Assembly (NCBI RefSeq): GCF_002994745.2 | Contig: NC_037093.1 | Location: 45,984,384 to 46,048,383, forward strand | DNA: 64,000 bases | Source: Rosa chinensis | Lineage: Eukaryota > Streptophyta > Magnoliopsida > Rosales > Rosaceae | Direction: 5' to 3' | Part shown: positions 44,602-57,153 of the stretch, piece after piece | How positions within the stretch are numbered: the first letter of the stretch is position 1 | Layout: each line of letters begins with the position of its first letter | The notes under the pieces: model-generated | What the model was told of the DNA's origin: nothing | What the model saw: only the letters and a program-made list of their open reading frames with translations | Database searches by the model: none | Program-made: the position numbers and the translations under genes

Positions 44602-47600
44602 TTATAGGTTTCCATTCTCCTCCATTGATGACTCAGAAGCAGAGTCATCAAGTGTAGAGTTGGAGATTGTCTCCAACTGGCTGGAACCCTCACTGTCTGA
44701 AATTGCAGACGGTCTGTCTTCAGTGGGTTGTTTCAAAAACCAGTACATAATGCTTGCGGTCAATGTAAGGATCATCTTTTGATTCACCTGATGAAGTTAC
44801 CATAAACTAGTTTAGGTACATGGATTAAAAACAATAGACATTGAGGAAGCTTTAGAATCCCAAAAGTACCTCAGTTATGTCTTCAGGAAGCAAAAATATC
44901 GAGCATCCAAGCTTCCTTGCAATACTGATGATGTAGGTGGCATTCATCTTTTTCTCCTCATCTATATTTCCCAAGGATTGAAAAGATATTTGTCATTATC
45001 ATTCTCAAATGTATTGATATTTGAAAATGAAAGTGAACAATTAATAATCAATAAGAGATTGACCACAAACTAGCATTAATCCTAGAAAGATGCGAGTTAC
45101 AGAACCAACTAAGTACATCCTTCAATTGGACTTGATATATATGTTTGAATAAGCATCAAACCAGAAGAATTTGAAGCAACTAAAAAGATATCCCAGTAAA
45201 TTCAAGTTTGACGTTATTCTTACCAGTTACTCCTTTGGTAACAAGACTCCAATTCACCACTCTAGGCTGCACAGAACTAAGCAGCTCAAGGAAGAAAATG
45301 CCATCTGACAAACTCTTATCCTGAAAAAATTTAAAGAGTAACATATTATAAAATAGAACACTGTTTTAAGCACAATGCACTGCAACTATCACCAAATGCT
45401 AAAAGGAAACCCTGGGTAAGACAAAAAAAAAAAAAAAATTCTGAATGTTTGAAAATTTCTGGCATGTTGTTGATGCCTTAGATAATACAGCCTATCCAGA
45501 AATTTCAGGGAAAGCACGATTTTGATATTTTAGCCTCCATCGCCAATTAAAATATGGCGGCTTATCTACTTCACTTATCAGCTGATGACGAGATAATTCT
45601 TAGACCTAATGCCTATGGGTAGAACATGCCTGAAAATTCATCTACTTCACTACACAGTTTACATTTTATTTTGTTTTGTTTTTGGATGGTTGCTCATCCA
45701 TAACTGCAGCTGATGATACTGATGTAAATGTCTTTCCTTTATGTACTTCTTCAACAAATACATAATATCATGGGCATGGCATTGGCAAAAGCACCAGATT
45801 TCATATTATTGTTTCATTCTAGTTACTACGAGTTAAACTTGCATACCTCAGAAACTTAAAGTAAGTCGCTATTATCAAACACTACAGTACTTGAAAAGAG
45901 AAACCTACAGAAATGGTAGTAAGGTACCTTGAAACTTTTCATGCAGCTCTGGCTTCCTGTGTTGCTGACTTTAGTATTGGCCCATTCAAGAATATCAGCA
46001 TCACTGATTTCTTTCCCATGTGAGTGAAATCTCAAGTTCTTTAGGAGTTGGAGAATGTTGAACCGCATCAATTGCCACAAGTAAGCTGAAAGGTAAACCC
46101 GCAACTCATGAATTATTTACTTTTTTTTTTAATGATTATAAGAGCATATATTTAAATAACTTGATGTTTTAAGAACGCAGTAAAAAATAATTTGATATTG
46201 TTTTAAGAATGCTGTAATATTTTAGAACAATAATGTAAAATATGGTATTATCTGTAAGTTTTTCATAGGAACACGTACCAAGTATTAACTTTTTATTCCC
46301 CTGCACAATATCATTTCCAGCAACATTTACCAAGGAAAACTTCAATTGCTTCCCAATTTTTACAACTTGGTTACAGTTTTCTACTTTTCTGAAAGGCATT
46401 TTAATTGGAGGCTTGTTTGCAATTTTCCAATTTACAATCCCTGGTGAAATCTTGTCCAAGGACTCTAGAAGGGCCCACCTGCAAAGGACCAATTACACAT
46501 CAGCTCCAGAAAAAACTTGATCAGAAAGTAGTTTAATTAGCCAGCAATGTCTAACTCTTCAAATACTTGAATTTTGTTTACATCCATTATGGCATTCAAC
46601 ATATCAAAACTTGAGAATCTTCAGCCTTCAGGACAATCTTATAGTTTAAAATGTTTGAATCCTAGAAAATTGGTTTTATTAGTACCATGATGCTGATGTG
46701 AAATGTTATATTTTTGAAGCCAGATACAAGAGAATCAGAAGTTGATCAGAACACGTTTTATTTATGTTCATAAGAAAGATAAAGCACCACAGTATTAATA
46801 ACCTCATCATCATAAAAGTATAAAATGAAATTAGTTCTTACCCATTTCTTAGGTCTTCAAAGACATTATTGATATATGTTGAATGTCCGAGACTATTTAT
46901 CCAGAAGCGAAATGCTCTCTCTTCTCTGGAAATTAGAGCATCATCAGGAGAAGTTTCGAGGAACGATATCTGCTTTTGGGTTGAGAGCCCATTCCTGCAG
47001 GTGTACAAGTAAAATTTAGCAATTCATGCTTCCAATTTTTCAGACAATAAAGGTAGTTATTTTAAATGGAATGCATTGCTCAGGGTAAGTCCTCACCTGT
47101 GCTGGAAAACATGTGCTACAAAAGCAAGGTTAAGATTTGGGGATCCTTCAACAATATCTTTTGGAGTTAAATATCTCTTGCAACCCATCCTATCTGCATG
47201 TTCGAGGACTAACTTTGCTCTTTCCAAAGTATTTTTTGCAGCCAATGCAGATGGTTTACTGTGCTCAGGTGCAAGAACATTTAAGAGGTGAGCATAAGCC
47301 TCTGCATCCTGCAAGAAATAAAGTTTCATACGCTCAAACAAAACCAATATCATGTCGATGCAAGTTAAACCAGAGTATAGCAATTAAAGCTGTTGCAACC
47401 CATTGAATCACAGTACTGGCTTCCCTTCTTATCTGCTTATATAAATGATGATAGAATGCTATCTCTATCACTTTGATAAAACATTAACTTATTCTCACAC
47501 CTTGACATCAGAGGAGAAGTTTGTGACTATCTTTTTATATTGTGCTTTCTTCAATTGGAAATTCATCCACCTCAGCAGTATCTTCTCTGGCGGCAGACTC

Positions 47601-49154
47601 ATCAACTCTTCCACATCCTGTTGGTTTTGAATAAAAGAGAAACATTAGACATTTTATTGGTTGAAAACCCCACTTCCTAATTGTTCTAGGAATCAAGACT
47701 TCTATGATTGGGCCGTCCTTACCTGACTGTCGTCAACCAATTCCACCAATTGAGGTGTTTTCTTCAAGTTAAGGTCTGCCAATAGTTGTATCTGCATATC
47801 ATAATAATTAGTACAAAGCATAAACACTTTTCCATTGCAAAATAGTTTGAGACATGCGCCATAAAATTCTACAAATTGGAACTTCATTGTGATGAAACTA
47901 TATCCACTCAGAGAAAAGTACCCAAAGTTATATAACCGTGAAAGTCTCACCTTGATAATTTGAGAAATCACTCCAAGTACAAGATGCCGCTGCGAGCCAA
48001 ACAAAGAGGTCATTAATTATTCATAAGTTTCCACAACAAGGATGTAACATTTGAACACTCAACTAAAGTAGGGTTTATCAATACAATAGCATTCCTATAA
48101 ATGGAAAAGGCATGTATACATACCCGTCCTTCAATGAAGTCCTGAGTCCCTATATTGACTACAGTACATCCAACAGCCTTGGCAGAGTTGAGGCAGAGAG
48201 TATGGTTTTCATTTCTCTCCCAAGGATTGAGTACTCTTTTAGTATTGATAGCCCGCTCATCGATTGTTCCAGGCACTGCCACATTGATCAGCTTACTGCA
48301 TCCAAGATACATATCCCTTAAAAATCCGATCAACATACAGTGAAGCAAGTAATCGAACAACAAAATATGAAAAGTAGCACTAATGGATGGTGAGCAATCA
48401 CCATAAGAGTACTCCATCTTTTACAATCTCGAATAAATCATTGGTGGAAGGATCAATCGGCAGGTATCTCTTTAGGAATTCATCTTCTCCAAGATAGTTA
48501 TTGATATGGGCCACATAGGAAGCCTTTTCGGATTCGCTAATCGTGTGGAGCAAAGTGGTGGTAGCAGCCTTGAGAAAGGCAGATGAGGAGTTGCTCTTTG
48601 CACCACTTCCTGGTGTAGCAGTGGCATGAGATTGTAGTTGCAAATAAACCTGCCATCATTTTGCAACATTTCAAAACCCCATTTCCCAATTCAATCAAAA
48701 GGGTCTCCAAATAAACAGAACCAAACAACAACCACAGAATTGAGCAGTATCTAGTCGATGATTGCCTAAATGGGTTTGAATTAAAAAAGCGTAAAAAACC
48801 GACCTTGAGGAAGAACTCGAAATCTACATCATCATCAAGCTTGGGATGCAAATCTTGAATCACAGAGGCCCTCTGTTCCTCTGTGAGATGATCTGACCCC
48901 ACAACCTTGAGCCTCGACATCTTCGCAGGAAGGTCCCCGATTGTGAGCTTCCCGCTCTCCCTCTTCATGCTCATGAACTTCAAAAAAAAAAAAAAAAGTT
49001 TCCAAATCATTCAAATTTCGAAACCAAGAAAAAGCTAGAGAAGAAGCAAAAAAGATTGAAACTTTACGTGGGTCTTTAAGCTGCGGAGCTCGACTTGGGT
49101 GAACTGGTTCTGCAGCCATGGATCTGAAACCAGAATGCCTACGTACCCCGACAT
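44602..49154 (-). CDS. FIM: fimbrin (plastin), actin-bundling protein, 14 exons
   Basis: Fimbrins crosslink actin filaments into bundles through two actin-binding modules of paired calponin-homology domains. Exons (minus strand, GT-AG): 49068-49154, 48804-48977, 48402-48649, 48124-48295, 47951-47989, 47723-47791, 47501-47617, 47097-47308, 46842-46994, 46279-46478, 45928-46085, 45224-45320, 44870-44961, 44602-44787. Together they make 2004 bp, 667 residues, with all phases agreeing. Start [20 protein letters not shown] is the plant fimbrin N-terminus, followed by an EF-hand-like region to about 85. CH domains lie at about 125-240, 264-373, 391-500 and 515-620. Diagnostic stretches are [34 protein letters not shown] and [14 protein letters not shown]. 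The serine/acidic tail (about 625-667) is normal for plant fimbrins, where it varies between paralogs. No break was seen. The Arabidopsis counterpart (FIM1-5) is not assigned. Confidence 0.95.
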
Positions 49155-49450
49155 TGTTGGAGCTCCAGATGGAACAAGGAGGAGGAGGAGGGGTTTGAGC
49201 AGATTGATGTGTATGATTTATTTATGATTTGCTTCAAAGTAAGAGAAGATGAAGAAGAAGGGTGACTGGTGAGGGTGGCCAGCACAGTTGTCAGAGCTCA
49301 AAGATGTCCCCTTTGAAATGAATTTTTTCAAATTATGACCACTTTCTCTCTTCTCTTCTCTCTCAAATCTCAATCAATCTCTTCTTCACTGTGCACTCCC
49401 TTTTTTTTTTTCCCATCTCACTGAGAGAGGGAGGAGGGAAGCGGGGCCCA
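49155..49450 (-). promoter_or_regulatory. fimbrin 5' leader/promoter, GA-rich on the coding strand
   Basis: Upstream of the fimbrin ATG the plus strand is CT-rich (CTCTCTTCTCTTCTCTCTC at about 49344-49362). On the coding strand this is a GA-rich tract, common in plant leaders of housekeeping genes. No clear TATA box was seen. Confidence 0.45.
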
Positions 49451-52400
49451 CAGGTGTCGTTGGACAATTCAAACAATGACCGCTGTGTCCTTCCATCCTC
49501 GTCGTCATCCCAGAGTTGTGGGTTGGTTTCATTATTTCAACTGCGCTTTAGAGTTTTTAGACCGTTACAAATTTTTTTGAAACTTGATTAAACAAGTGTG
49601 CCATTGCCGGCCAGAAATTGCCACACTGCTCAGTTGGCATTGAGGCTTTTTTTACCGGTTTGATTAATGGGTTATTAGTAAACTAGTTTAGCAATTAATT
49701 ACCTAATTAAACCCGTACGTTGGGGGGATTGAATTGATATATATTGGTTATTTTAAAGTGTGGTCGGTCATTTGTGAAAATATGGTTGACAAGGCCATTT
49801 GCCCTACTGCGAGTGTGCTAGGTCCACTGGACTAAAGGTCTTCTCATGCCTTTTAGAAAAGCAGAGTTGATAAGAGGACGGTTGTTTTGACGTTTCCTGG
49901 ATTAGAATGTAACTAGTTTAACTACCAAATGAGAATAGTGCAGTTGTATGGGAAGTTCTGGAATACGCTCCTCCCAGTTGTATATAAGTTGTAGTTGGAG
50001 ATTCATATTCAAGCTAGAATGGCAATTCATATGATTTAGGTGGCCTTTTCAAGCAGCCTTAAATTGGTGTAGGGTGACCTTCGACAAATGTCACACGTAA
50101 AATCATGAGTTCATTGAGTATCTGCATATCATGATGCATGCTAATGTAGTAAATATCTGCATAGGTAGCTCTGGTGTTGCATGTGTAATTCACCCTCTAA
50201 GAGTCAAAATGTTTGCCTAAATCAACGAACTAGGCCACACTATAGGATGAAATCCAAGTATCCAACGATGGATGTGTTATTAGTTTAAAGTATGCCAATA
50301 TTTATAAAGGGAAAAGTTCAACTTTCAATATAAACTATATATAAATATAAATGAAGTTTCGATCTAGTTCAATTTATTGTTGGATCCGCAAAACTACTAT
50401 ATTAATTAGAATTATAAGAAAGTATAAAGTGATAGCGTCATTTATTGTTTCAATCCAAAAACATGATTTAACCTTCTTTTTTCTTGTTGCATGTGCTCAA
50501 ATTGAGAAAGAAGGGTATATGTTTGTGATTAGTTGCAATGATAATCTTTTTTTTTGTTACTAATTATTTCACCCAAATAGGCCTAAACATTTGTCCATTT
50601 GAGTCCTACTGATTCTTCAGTAAGGTATCATTTAGAAATCAAATGACTTGCCCAAGAGAGCAAAAGAACTTTTTCAATGTTAATCTTTTGGGTAAACTTA
50701 AGGAGAGCTTTCAACCTTCTTTTCTTTCCTTGTTAACCAAAAGCTAAAACTGGTAATGTTTCAAAAGAGCGAAAAAGGAAAATATTTGCCCTCATTGAGC
50801 AATGAGAAAAACAGACACGTACACCTGGTTCACATTTAATCTTCAAACAAATTCCCACCTTTTCGATCTTTGTTGACGTCCTCCTATCTTTACTTCTTTC
50901 AACCAACACAGCATAAACAATTAGCTCAAGATAAGAAAACTAACTGCAAGACCAACCTTCCTGCTCTACAATTGTTGTCCATCACTGCCCTTGAATAGAT
51001 TGAATTTTAGTAGGTAAGTTGGGTAAATCCAACTCCAAGACACAATATGAATTACTTGCATTGTCCTTGAATCAATCTAATATTCTGATATAAGAATCAC
51101 CACCTAGGATTGGGTTAGTTAGAGGTAAATTTAAAAATAAATAAAAAAATAAAAAAATCAATGAAGTAAAAAAACATTAGGTATGAAGTGTGGATGGAAA
51201 TTCTCCCCTAATTGATTTCTCATCCCATGTATCGTATTCGAGATCCTAGCTTCATCTCGTATAAAATTGTTGGAGGGGCCGACTGCTAAATCGTTCTGCG
51301 ATCTAAAAGTTACAACAAGGAGACTGCTAGCTCTTGCAGTTACGAGTTCGAATTCTCTCATTCTCTATCTGATATTGCTATTAACATGATCGATCAAGTG
51401 GTGACTAGAACAATTAACTTTTCCATATATTCTTGTACGATTAACATGGTGAATGTCCATTTAATTAAGCTTGTAAATGAACCACAAAGTCATCCAGAAG
51501 GAGAGTTAGCTAGACATATGTACTAACATATCATCCCCACAGACCATACTCATGGTTCTCTTTTCTATTAATAATTATTAGGCACATAACAATTATCATC
51601 ATACAATAGTTCATTGCCTAACTCTCAATCTCTTATATACAGAAGAGCATACTAAAAGTGTCATCAGATCCGTGGGTCACAACTTCCATATATCGTATAG
51701 TTGTGAAGCACCAATATCTGCTAGCTTTTATATATACATGCGGTGTTTATTCTATAAATGAAGAAGCTAATCCAATCGACAAAAACATGGGAGGGACAAC
51801 AATGGTAGACCAACCCCAATGTGGGTCGAAGAATATATAGATGAGAAGTAGGCGTGGTGCCAAATCCAAGTGGGTAGTAGGAAGGAGTTCAAATACATTT
51901 CATACATATTTGCTTTACAAAAAAGGCAGAGAGAAAAAAGAAAAGGGGGAATGAAGATGATATTGAAGAGGGCGTGGGCAAAAAGCTTTGTCAATTACAA
52001 ATATAATAGGGTAATGGTGTAGCAATCCTTGCTGTGTTTGCTTCTACTCCTCAAAGCATATAAATCATTAGGAAGGTCCATTGATATGCAGGTATATGAA
52101 CTTTCCCACATGTACATGGTACTAGTGCGTATGGTTTATTGGGCTCTTGATCAGTCTTCATCATCATAGTATTGCTGATTCTGGGTGCTTTCCTTTTAAC
52201 AAAGTATGATTCTAGGCATATTTGTGTTTGATTCCTACTATCATTGACAAACAGATTATTGTCTTTGTTTAATTAACGTGAATTTCATTGACGTGTGGCT
52301 ATAAGCCTATAACTCTAGTCGAACAACATTTACCTCCATGTGTAACGGGAACCGATCGAATTGAGGTTTTACCCATTCTACCGCAAAAAAAAAAAAAAAA

Positions 52401-52780
52401 AAAAAAAAAAATTAAAAAATTAAAAAAAAAAAAAAAAGGAAAAAGGGGCATTTTATTTTACACCCAAATTTGATTACACATGTTAGATTAAACTCATCAT
52501 AATTTTTTTTTGGGTTAATGCTCATACACCCCGAATCTGCCAAAATACTTCTCATACACTCCAGTATCTTATTTTTATTCCTCTTTACACAAACCTTTCT
52601 CTCTTTTCTTCCTACCTACCCATCTTGTCTACCTTCCTACCTTTAGTACCCCTCTTTGCGGTCTATTTTTATGTTTTGCATATCTACTATTTCCTATAAA
52701 AAGATTGATGAAACGTGGTGGGCCCATCAGAATTTTATTTGTTTAATATAAGTACAGTCGTTAAAATTCATCCTCTATTT
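49451..52780. other. intergenic, no gene recognised
   Basis: AT-rich sequence. A tRNA-like B-box phrase (GAGTTCGAATTC, about 51345) lies in isolation. A long A-run interrupted by TTAAAAAATT lies at about 52385-52437. Between 52500 and 52780 the sequence may be flank of, or part of, the viral insertion that follows. Confidence 0.4.
52385..52437. repeat. poly(A) tract
   Basis: More than 25 consecutive A, two short TT interruptions, then 15 A. It could be a retroposon tail or simple sequence; no target duplication was identified. Confidence 0.85.
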
Positions 52781-53007
52781 TCAAAGGTAAACAGTACGTG
52801 TTACTATTCATAATTTCGATTGTCGACAAATTAGAGTTGATTGCTATCTGTAATATTAGCAGCAAAGAACTGAAGAAAGAAAGAGAAAAGTTGTTCAAAG
52901 GTAACAGTACGTGTTACTATTCATAATTTCGATTGTCGACAAATTAGAGTTGATTGCTATCTGTAATATTAGCAGCAAAGAACTGAAGAAAGAAAGAGAA
53001 AAGTTGA
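52781..53007 (+). repeat. 114-bp tandem duplication in the viral leader
   Basis: The unit starting TCAAAGGTAA(A)CAGTACGTG occurs at 52781 and 52895 and differs visibly by only one base. It may reflect replication-time strand transfer, or a duplication after insertion. Confidence 0.9.
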
Positions 53008-53177
53008 AAAAATTGAAAATTTTTAGAGAAAGCCTCAAAAGAGAAACTCCCGATTACTGGGATATCATTTTTAGGGTTCAAACAAGAATTTATAAAGTTG
53101 AACAAGAGATTGAAAATCTCTTATATACTCTGAAAGAGGAACAAAAACCTCTTGATCATAATTTGAGCATTGGTTAG
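52911..53177 (+). pseudogene. small lysine/glutamate-rich ORF before the primer site
   Basis: An 88-codon frame starts inside the second leader repeat and stops 13 bp before the primer-binding site. It is rich in Lys and Glu (SKELKKEREKLKKLK, VEQEIENLLYTLKEEQK) and is predicted to be helical or coiled-coil. It is in the same frame as the movement-protein ORF, with a stop between. No family was recognised; it could be a leader ORF or chance. Confidence 0.35.
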
Positions 53178-53190
53178 ATCCACAAATCAC

Positions 53191-53202
53191 TGGTATCAGA
53201 GC
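53191..53202 (+). other. primer-binding site complementary to initiator tRNA-Met
   Basis: TGGTATCAGAGC matches the standard plant pararetrovirus/retroelement primer site. It lies 39 bp before the first long viral ORF. Confidence 0.9.
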
Positions 53203-53240
53203 TTGTAAAGAGCTTAGCAGGGGAATCCCCAATAGGGACA

Positions 53241-54593
53241 ATGTCTAATTTAATATTAGAGAAGTTGAATTCTCTACTGAAATCTTCTGATGAGAAATAT
53301 CAGAACCTGCAAAAAGAATTATCTAGATGTCAAGATCATCTAGAAAAACTACCTGCTATAATCCACCAATTAGAAAAATTGGAAAACAAACTGGATTATA
53401 TCAAGGAACTTCCAAAAACGGAAGAAGAAAAGCTAACAAGTGTTAGTAGAAAAATCAATGAACAGCAAAAAACGCTGGATTTTATGATAAATATACTAAA
53501 GGACAAGAAAATGCCTACAGTAAAAACAAAGAAAGCTAATGGATTCAAACCATTAAAAAGACCAGAAAAGAATCCTGTTCCAAATATGATTTTTCTTGAA
53601 CCTTCTACTAGTTATACTAGTATTCGGTATGAAAATCCGAAAGAAACTCAAGATGTCAAAATGATGAGCATCTTCGGAAAAAAGAAGGGAGTACAACTCC
53701 TAAATGCTGAAGAGTTTGAATACAAAGAAATCGAACACGAGGTAAAAAACGCCTCAATTCCAAAGCTAGATTTTAAGCAAATCTACAAAAGGGGAACATT
53801 TGACCTGATGGATAGCCATCATTTCAAACTATTGGAATTTACAACCCCCTCCACAACAAGAGAAACAGATCTACTGCTGAACACTCCTGCAGAAGTTGCA
53901 AGAGCAAGAACAAAAAATTATCAATTTATGCACATTGGAGCAGTCCAAGTTGGCATAAAACTTCTTACCCGAGAAGGCATAAATTGTTCGGTTCTATGTG
54001 TTCTACAAGACAATAGACTGACAGATTTTCAAGCTAGTCTGTTGGGAACCCTTGAAGCATCTTCATGCAATCAAGTAGCATATTTCAACTGCTTTCCAAA
54101 CTTCTCAACCAGCTTGAAAGATGCAGCTCACTGTCTAAGACTGAGAGTCAAGACAGATGACTTATCTATGAAAAACGATATGCAAGAACTCGCAATAGTA
54201 TACAGGATATACTATAAGCTGATGAGTACCACAGTAGAACCTAAGACAAGAATATCAAATATTTCAGGTCTTACTACTGGGTTCCTCACCAGTCAGAAGA
54301 ACCATTGACAACATATTCACAAGGTTACTTGGAATGAAGTAACTTTTCCTCTTGAATGGAAATTGTCTGATCCGAAAAAATCAGCAGAAAATGCCAAAGC
54401 AGCAATTTATGAAAGTAGAAAGACTGGAGATATCAGTCTCAAATTCGATGATCACAGAAAAAGTGATGTCTGTCCTGAGAATATCAGAGTAAATAAAAAT
54501 CTTCTCAGAAGAAGCTACAACACTAGAAAAGCTAGTAGCAGTGGTACCAAATTCTCTGTTGAAGAGCCCACAGAACCAATCACTGAAGAATAA
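53241..54593 (+). pseudogene. viral movement-protein region (30K superfamily)
   Basis: The ATG at 53241 follows the primer site. The first 100 residues are coiled-coil-like (LEKLNSLLKSSDEKYQNLQK). From about residue 175 the caulimovirid movement-protein core follows: IYKRGTFDLMD, FMHIGAVQVGIKLLTREGIN, LQDNRLTDFQASLLGTLEAS, VAYFNCFPNF and AIVYRIYYKLM. This domain forms tubules through plasmodesmata in living relatives. An in-frame stop at 54306-54308 is followed by more of the same domain, and a second stop closes the segment at 54591-54593. It is non-functional as it stands. Confidence 0.88.
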
Positions 54594-55563
54594 TTAGAAG
54601 CTGATCTGAACAGACCAGTAAATATGCTTAGAGCACAAAAGCTCTATGATCTCTATGATGAAGCAGAATCTTGCGAAAATCCTGAACGATTAGAAAAACT
54701 AATCAAAGAAATGCGAAAATCCTGAACGATTAGAAAAACTAATCGAAGAAATGAAAAAATTCAAACCAAGAAAGGAAAGAAAACTCCTTCCCTATCAAGA
54801 TGCTGAAATGGAAGAAGGAGATAGCTCCAAAACTTTCATCATTAGAGAAAAGGGAAAACTAAAACTCTCTATATAGAAAGCCCCTACGAGGAAAAATGGA
54901 GAAAGAAATTCTAAAAGATTTGTCCCAGAGGACAAGATACCCAGAGTACCAATTTCCAATTACGGTATCTGGCTAGATTTAGATAAAGCTCTAGACAAGA
55001 GAAAAACTCTTGACCAATGGGTAGACAGCCTAATGATGGCCTCTGCTCTTACCCTTGGAAAATTCAAAGCACCTGATCTTCAGATGTACTTTGAAACTAC
55101 TCTCACTGGAGTAGCAAAGAAGTATTATTTCTCTTTCAAAGAGACAGCCCGAGGAAAAGAATGGCTGGAAGAAATCAAAACTTTAAAATCTCCGTATGAT
55201 TTTGCAGTACCCCTGTACGATTAGTTCTGTGGAGATCTCTCAAATCTGAGTGAGAAGGCTAAAGAAACGGCCAAATCAAATATCTATGCTCTCAAAATTT
55301 GAAACATGAGATATTTTGAAGAATACTTGAATGAATTTCAAGAATATTACTGTACGATTGGTGAACTAGAAAATACTGATCTAGTCAACCTGTTGCACAG
55401 AAAACTCCCTGAACCATGGAGAGCAGCTGTGAGAGAAAGCATAGCTGAAAAACCAATTGAAAGATTTTCAGTTGGAGGGATTGCCGACAGAATCAGGCAA
55501 CTACTGAAAGAACAATGCAAAGCCAATCTTAGAGCAAAAATGGCTAAGAAACAACTCAAATGA
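54594..55563 (+). pseudogene. viral capsid-protein region, interrupted
   Basis: The region reads with stops at 54874, 55222, 55300 and 55561, and a frame change at the 40-bp duplication (54673-54752). Recognisable caulimovirid coat-protein text includes ASALTLGKFKAPDLQMYFET, RYFEEYLNEFQEYYC and LLHRKLPEPWR then FSVGGIADRIRQLLKEQC. The basic RNA-binding tail follows in the next segment. The coat protein of this family assembles an icosahedral virion around circular DNA. Confidence 0.8.
54673..54752 (+). repeat. 40-bp tandem duplication that shifts the viral frame
   Basis: GCGAAAATCCTGAACGATTA and the next 20 bp occur at 54673 and 54713 with one difference. Forty is not a multiple of three, so it moves the reading frame by one and separates the movement-protein frame from the capsid-polymerase frame. 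Confidence 0.92.
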
Positions 55564-55593
55564 GTTGAAAATTTCTGTTATGGAATACTGGAT

Positions 55594-56280
55594 ATGCTGA
55601 CCAACTTGGGATGTCATGAATCCAAGATCCACAGAAAGAAAAAGGAAAAATATTACTCTAAAAAATTCAAAAGGAGTAATAAGAAAAAAGATTGGAATTT
55701 CAAGAAAAGATCCAATTTCAAGAAACAACAGAATGAAAATCCTAAAAAGAAATTCTTCAAGAAAAAGAAGAATCACCAAGTCAATCGTAAACAATCAAGC
55801 AAGAAAGCTTGCAGATGTTGGTTATGTAAAGCCGAAGGGCATTATGCCAATGAATGCCCGGAAAAGGATAAAAGAACTACTAAAGCTCTCTTTGAAGAAT
55901 ATGAGCCCATAGTAGAAACAGCTAATATGAAGGGCTACGAAATAGCCTATTCTGATGATGAAGAAGACGACAGGTCAGTTTACTCTGCCTGGTCTGAAGA
56001 TGAAGAATCTGAATCATCTGATTCTGAACCAGATTCTGAAGTAGAGTACTTCGAATCTAGACAGATGAATGTTTTGAAAGTCAAAAATTGGGAAGAAAGT
56101 AAGACAAAGTCATTAATGTCTTCTTATCAAGTGAACCCTGGTACATTCGTTTGTGACTACTGCTTATGTCACGAAAAGAATGGACTTCTTATGTTTTGTG
56201 AAGAGTCAAAAAAGACTTATCACAAAGAATGCTTCATAGCTGAAGCAAGAAGAAAAACCAAGCATGGCCTTATCAGCTAA
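55594..56280 (+). pseudogene. viral basic region, zinc knuckle and PHD-like finger
   Basis: An open 228-codon stretch. Residues 5-65 are very rich in Lys/Asn. A CCHC zinc knuckle follows (CRCWLCKAEGHYANECP, C-x2-C-x4-H-x4-C), as in caulimovirid capsids. Next is an acidic serine stretch (DDEEDDRSVYSAWSEDEESE). Near the end is a second cysteine/histidine cluster (CDYCLCHEKNGLLMFC, then YHKEC) whose spacing recalls the first half of a PHD finger with one ligand replaced. The second finger is not a standard part of the capsid as I know it. The frame ends in TAA and continues in the same frame into the protease segment. Confidence 0.8.
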
Positions 56281-57150
56281 TTGGTTGAACAAGAATATGA
56301 AGAATATTTCTCTGAGCAAAAAGAGAAAGAAGTAGAAACTTTGTTCCAAGAAGTCATGGAACAACCATCTTCCTCAAAAATAAAGGAAGAAAAACTCGAT
56401 GAAAATATAGAACTGGTTGAACCACCAGAAATTGTTCCAGAAGAATGCAAACCATTCATACCACAGGAACAAGCTCAAGAAAATGAGCTTCAACAATCGA
56501 AAGTCGTCTCTACTAGTAGATACAGCAACTACATAGAGATTGGACTAAAATTCCCTGATCACAAGAAATATCATCTACATGCATTTGTAGATAATGGATC
56601 GGGATTCACTGTTGCAAAGAGATTTGCAATTCCAGAAGAACTCTGGAAAGAAGATAAGAAAAGAACAGCTACTGGCGTCACGTTTGATGGAAGCCATCTT
56701 ACCATGAATAAAGTACCAAAAAATGTTCATATCACTATTGGTGGAGGAACATTTATCATCCACAATGTTTGGCAATCTGAAGGCTAAGGATTCGATTTCT
56801 TGTTGGGAAATGATTTTATTCTCCAACAGAGATTTATCCAGGATGAATAAGCAATAGGCTTCAGAAAAGGAGAACGGGTGTTCTGGGCAAATAGGCTTAC
56901 ACAAGCCAAAAGTGTAGTCGGTCCAAACTTTACTACACAATATCAGATATCGCAACATAATAGTGGTGATTTTACCCTCTACAAACCCAAATTCGAACCC
57001 ATACTCCAAATCAAACAACAAGAAGAGTTACTTGTTGAATAATCTTTTGAAGAAGAAACTAGTGAAGATGAAGAAACTAGTTTCATCCATGAGCATAACC
57101 TCAAGCACTTTCAGAATAAGCTTGAGTCTCAGAAAAGTGCAACTCTTGAC
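56281..57150 (+). pseudogene. viral aspartic protease (retropepsin) region
   Basis: LHAFVDNGSGFTVAKRFAIP is the active-site segment, with Asn where DTG/DSG proteases have Thr or Ser. NVHITIGGGTFIIHNVW then GFDFLLGNDFILQQ are the flap and the C-terminal 'LLG.DFL' block. Stops in the same frame lie at 56785, 56848 and 57040. The protease matures the polyprotein in living relatives. A glutamate-rich stretch (56281-56480) precedes it. Confidence 0.82.
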
Positions 57151-57153
57151 AAA

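Noticed and set aside
51320..51365. Possible tRNA or SINE promoter (GAGTTCGAATTC)
   Set aside because: No paired A box, cloverleaf or A-tail could be found around it.
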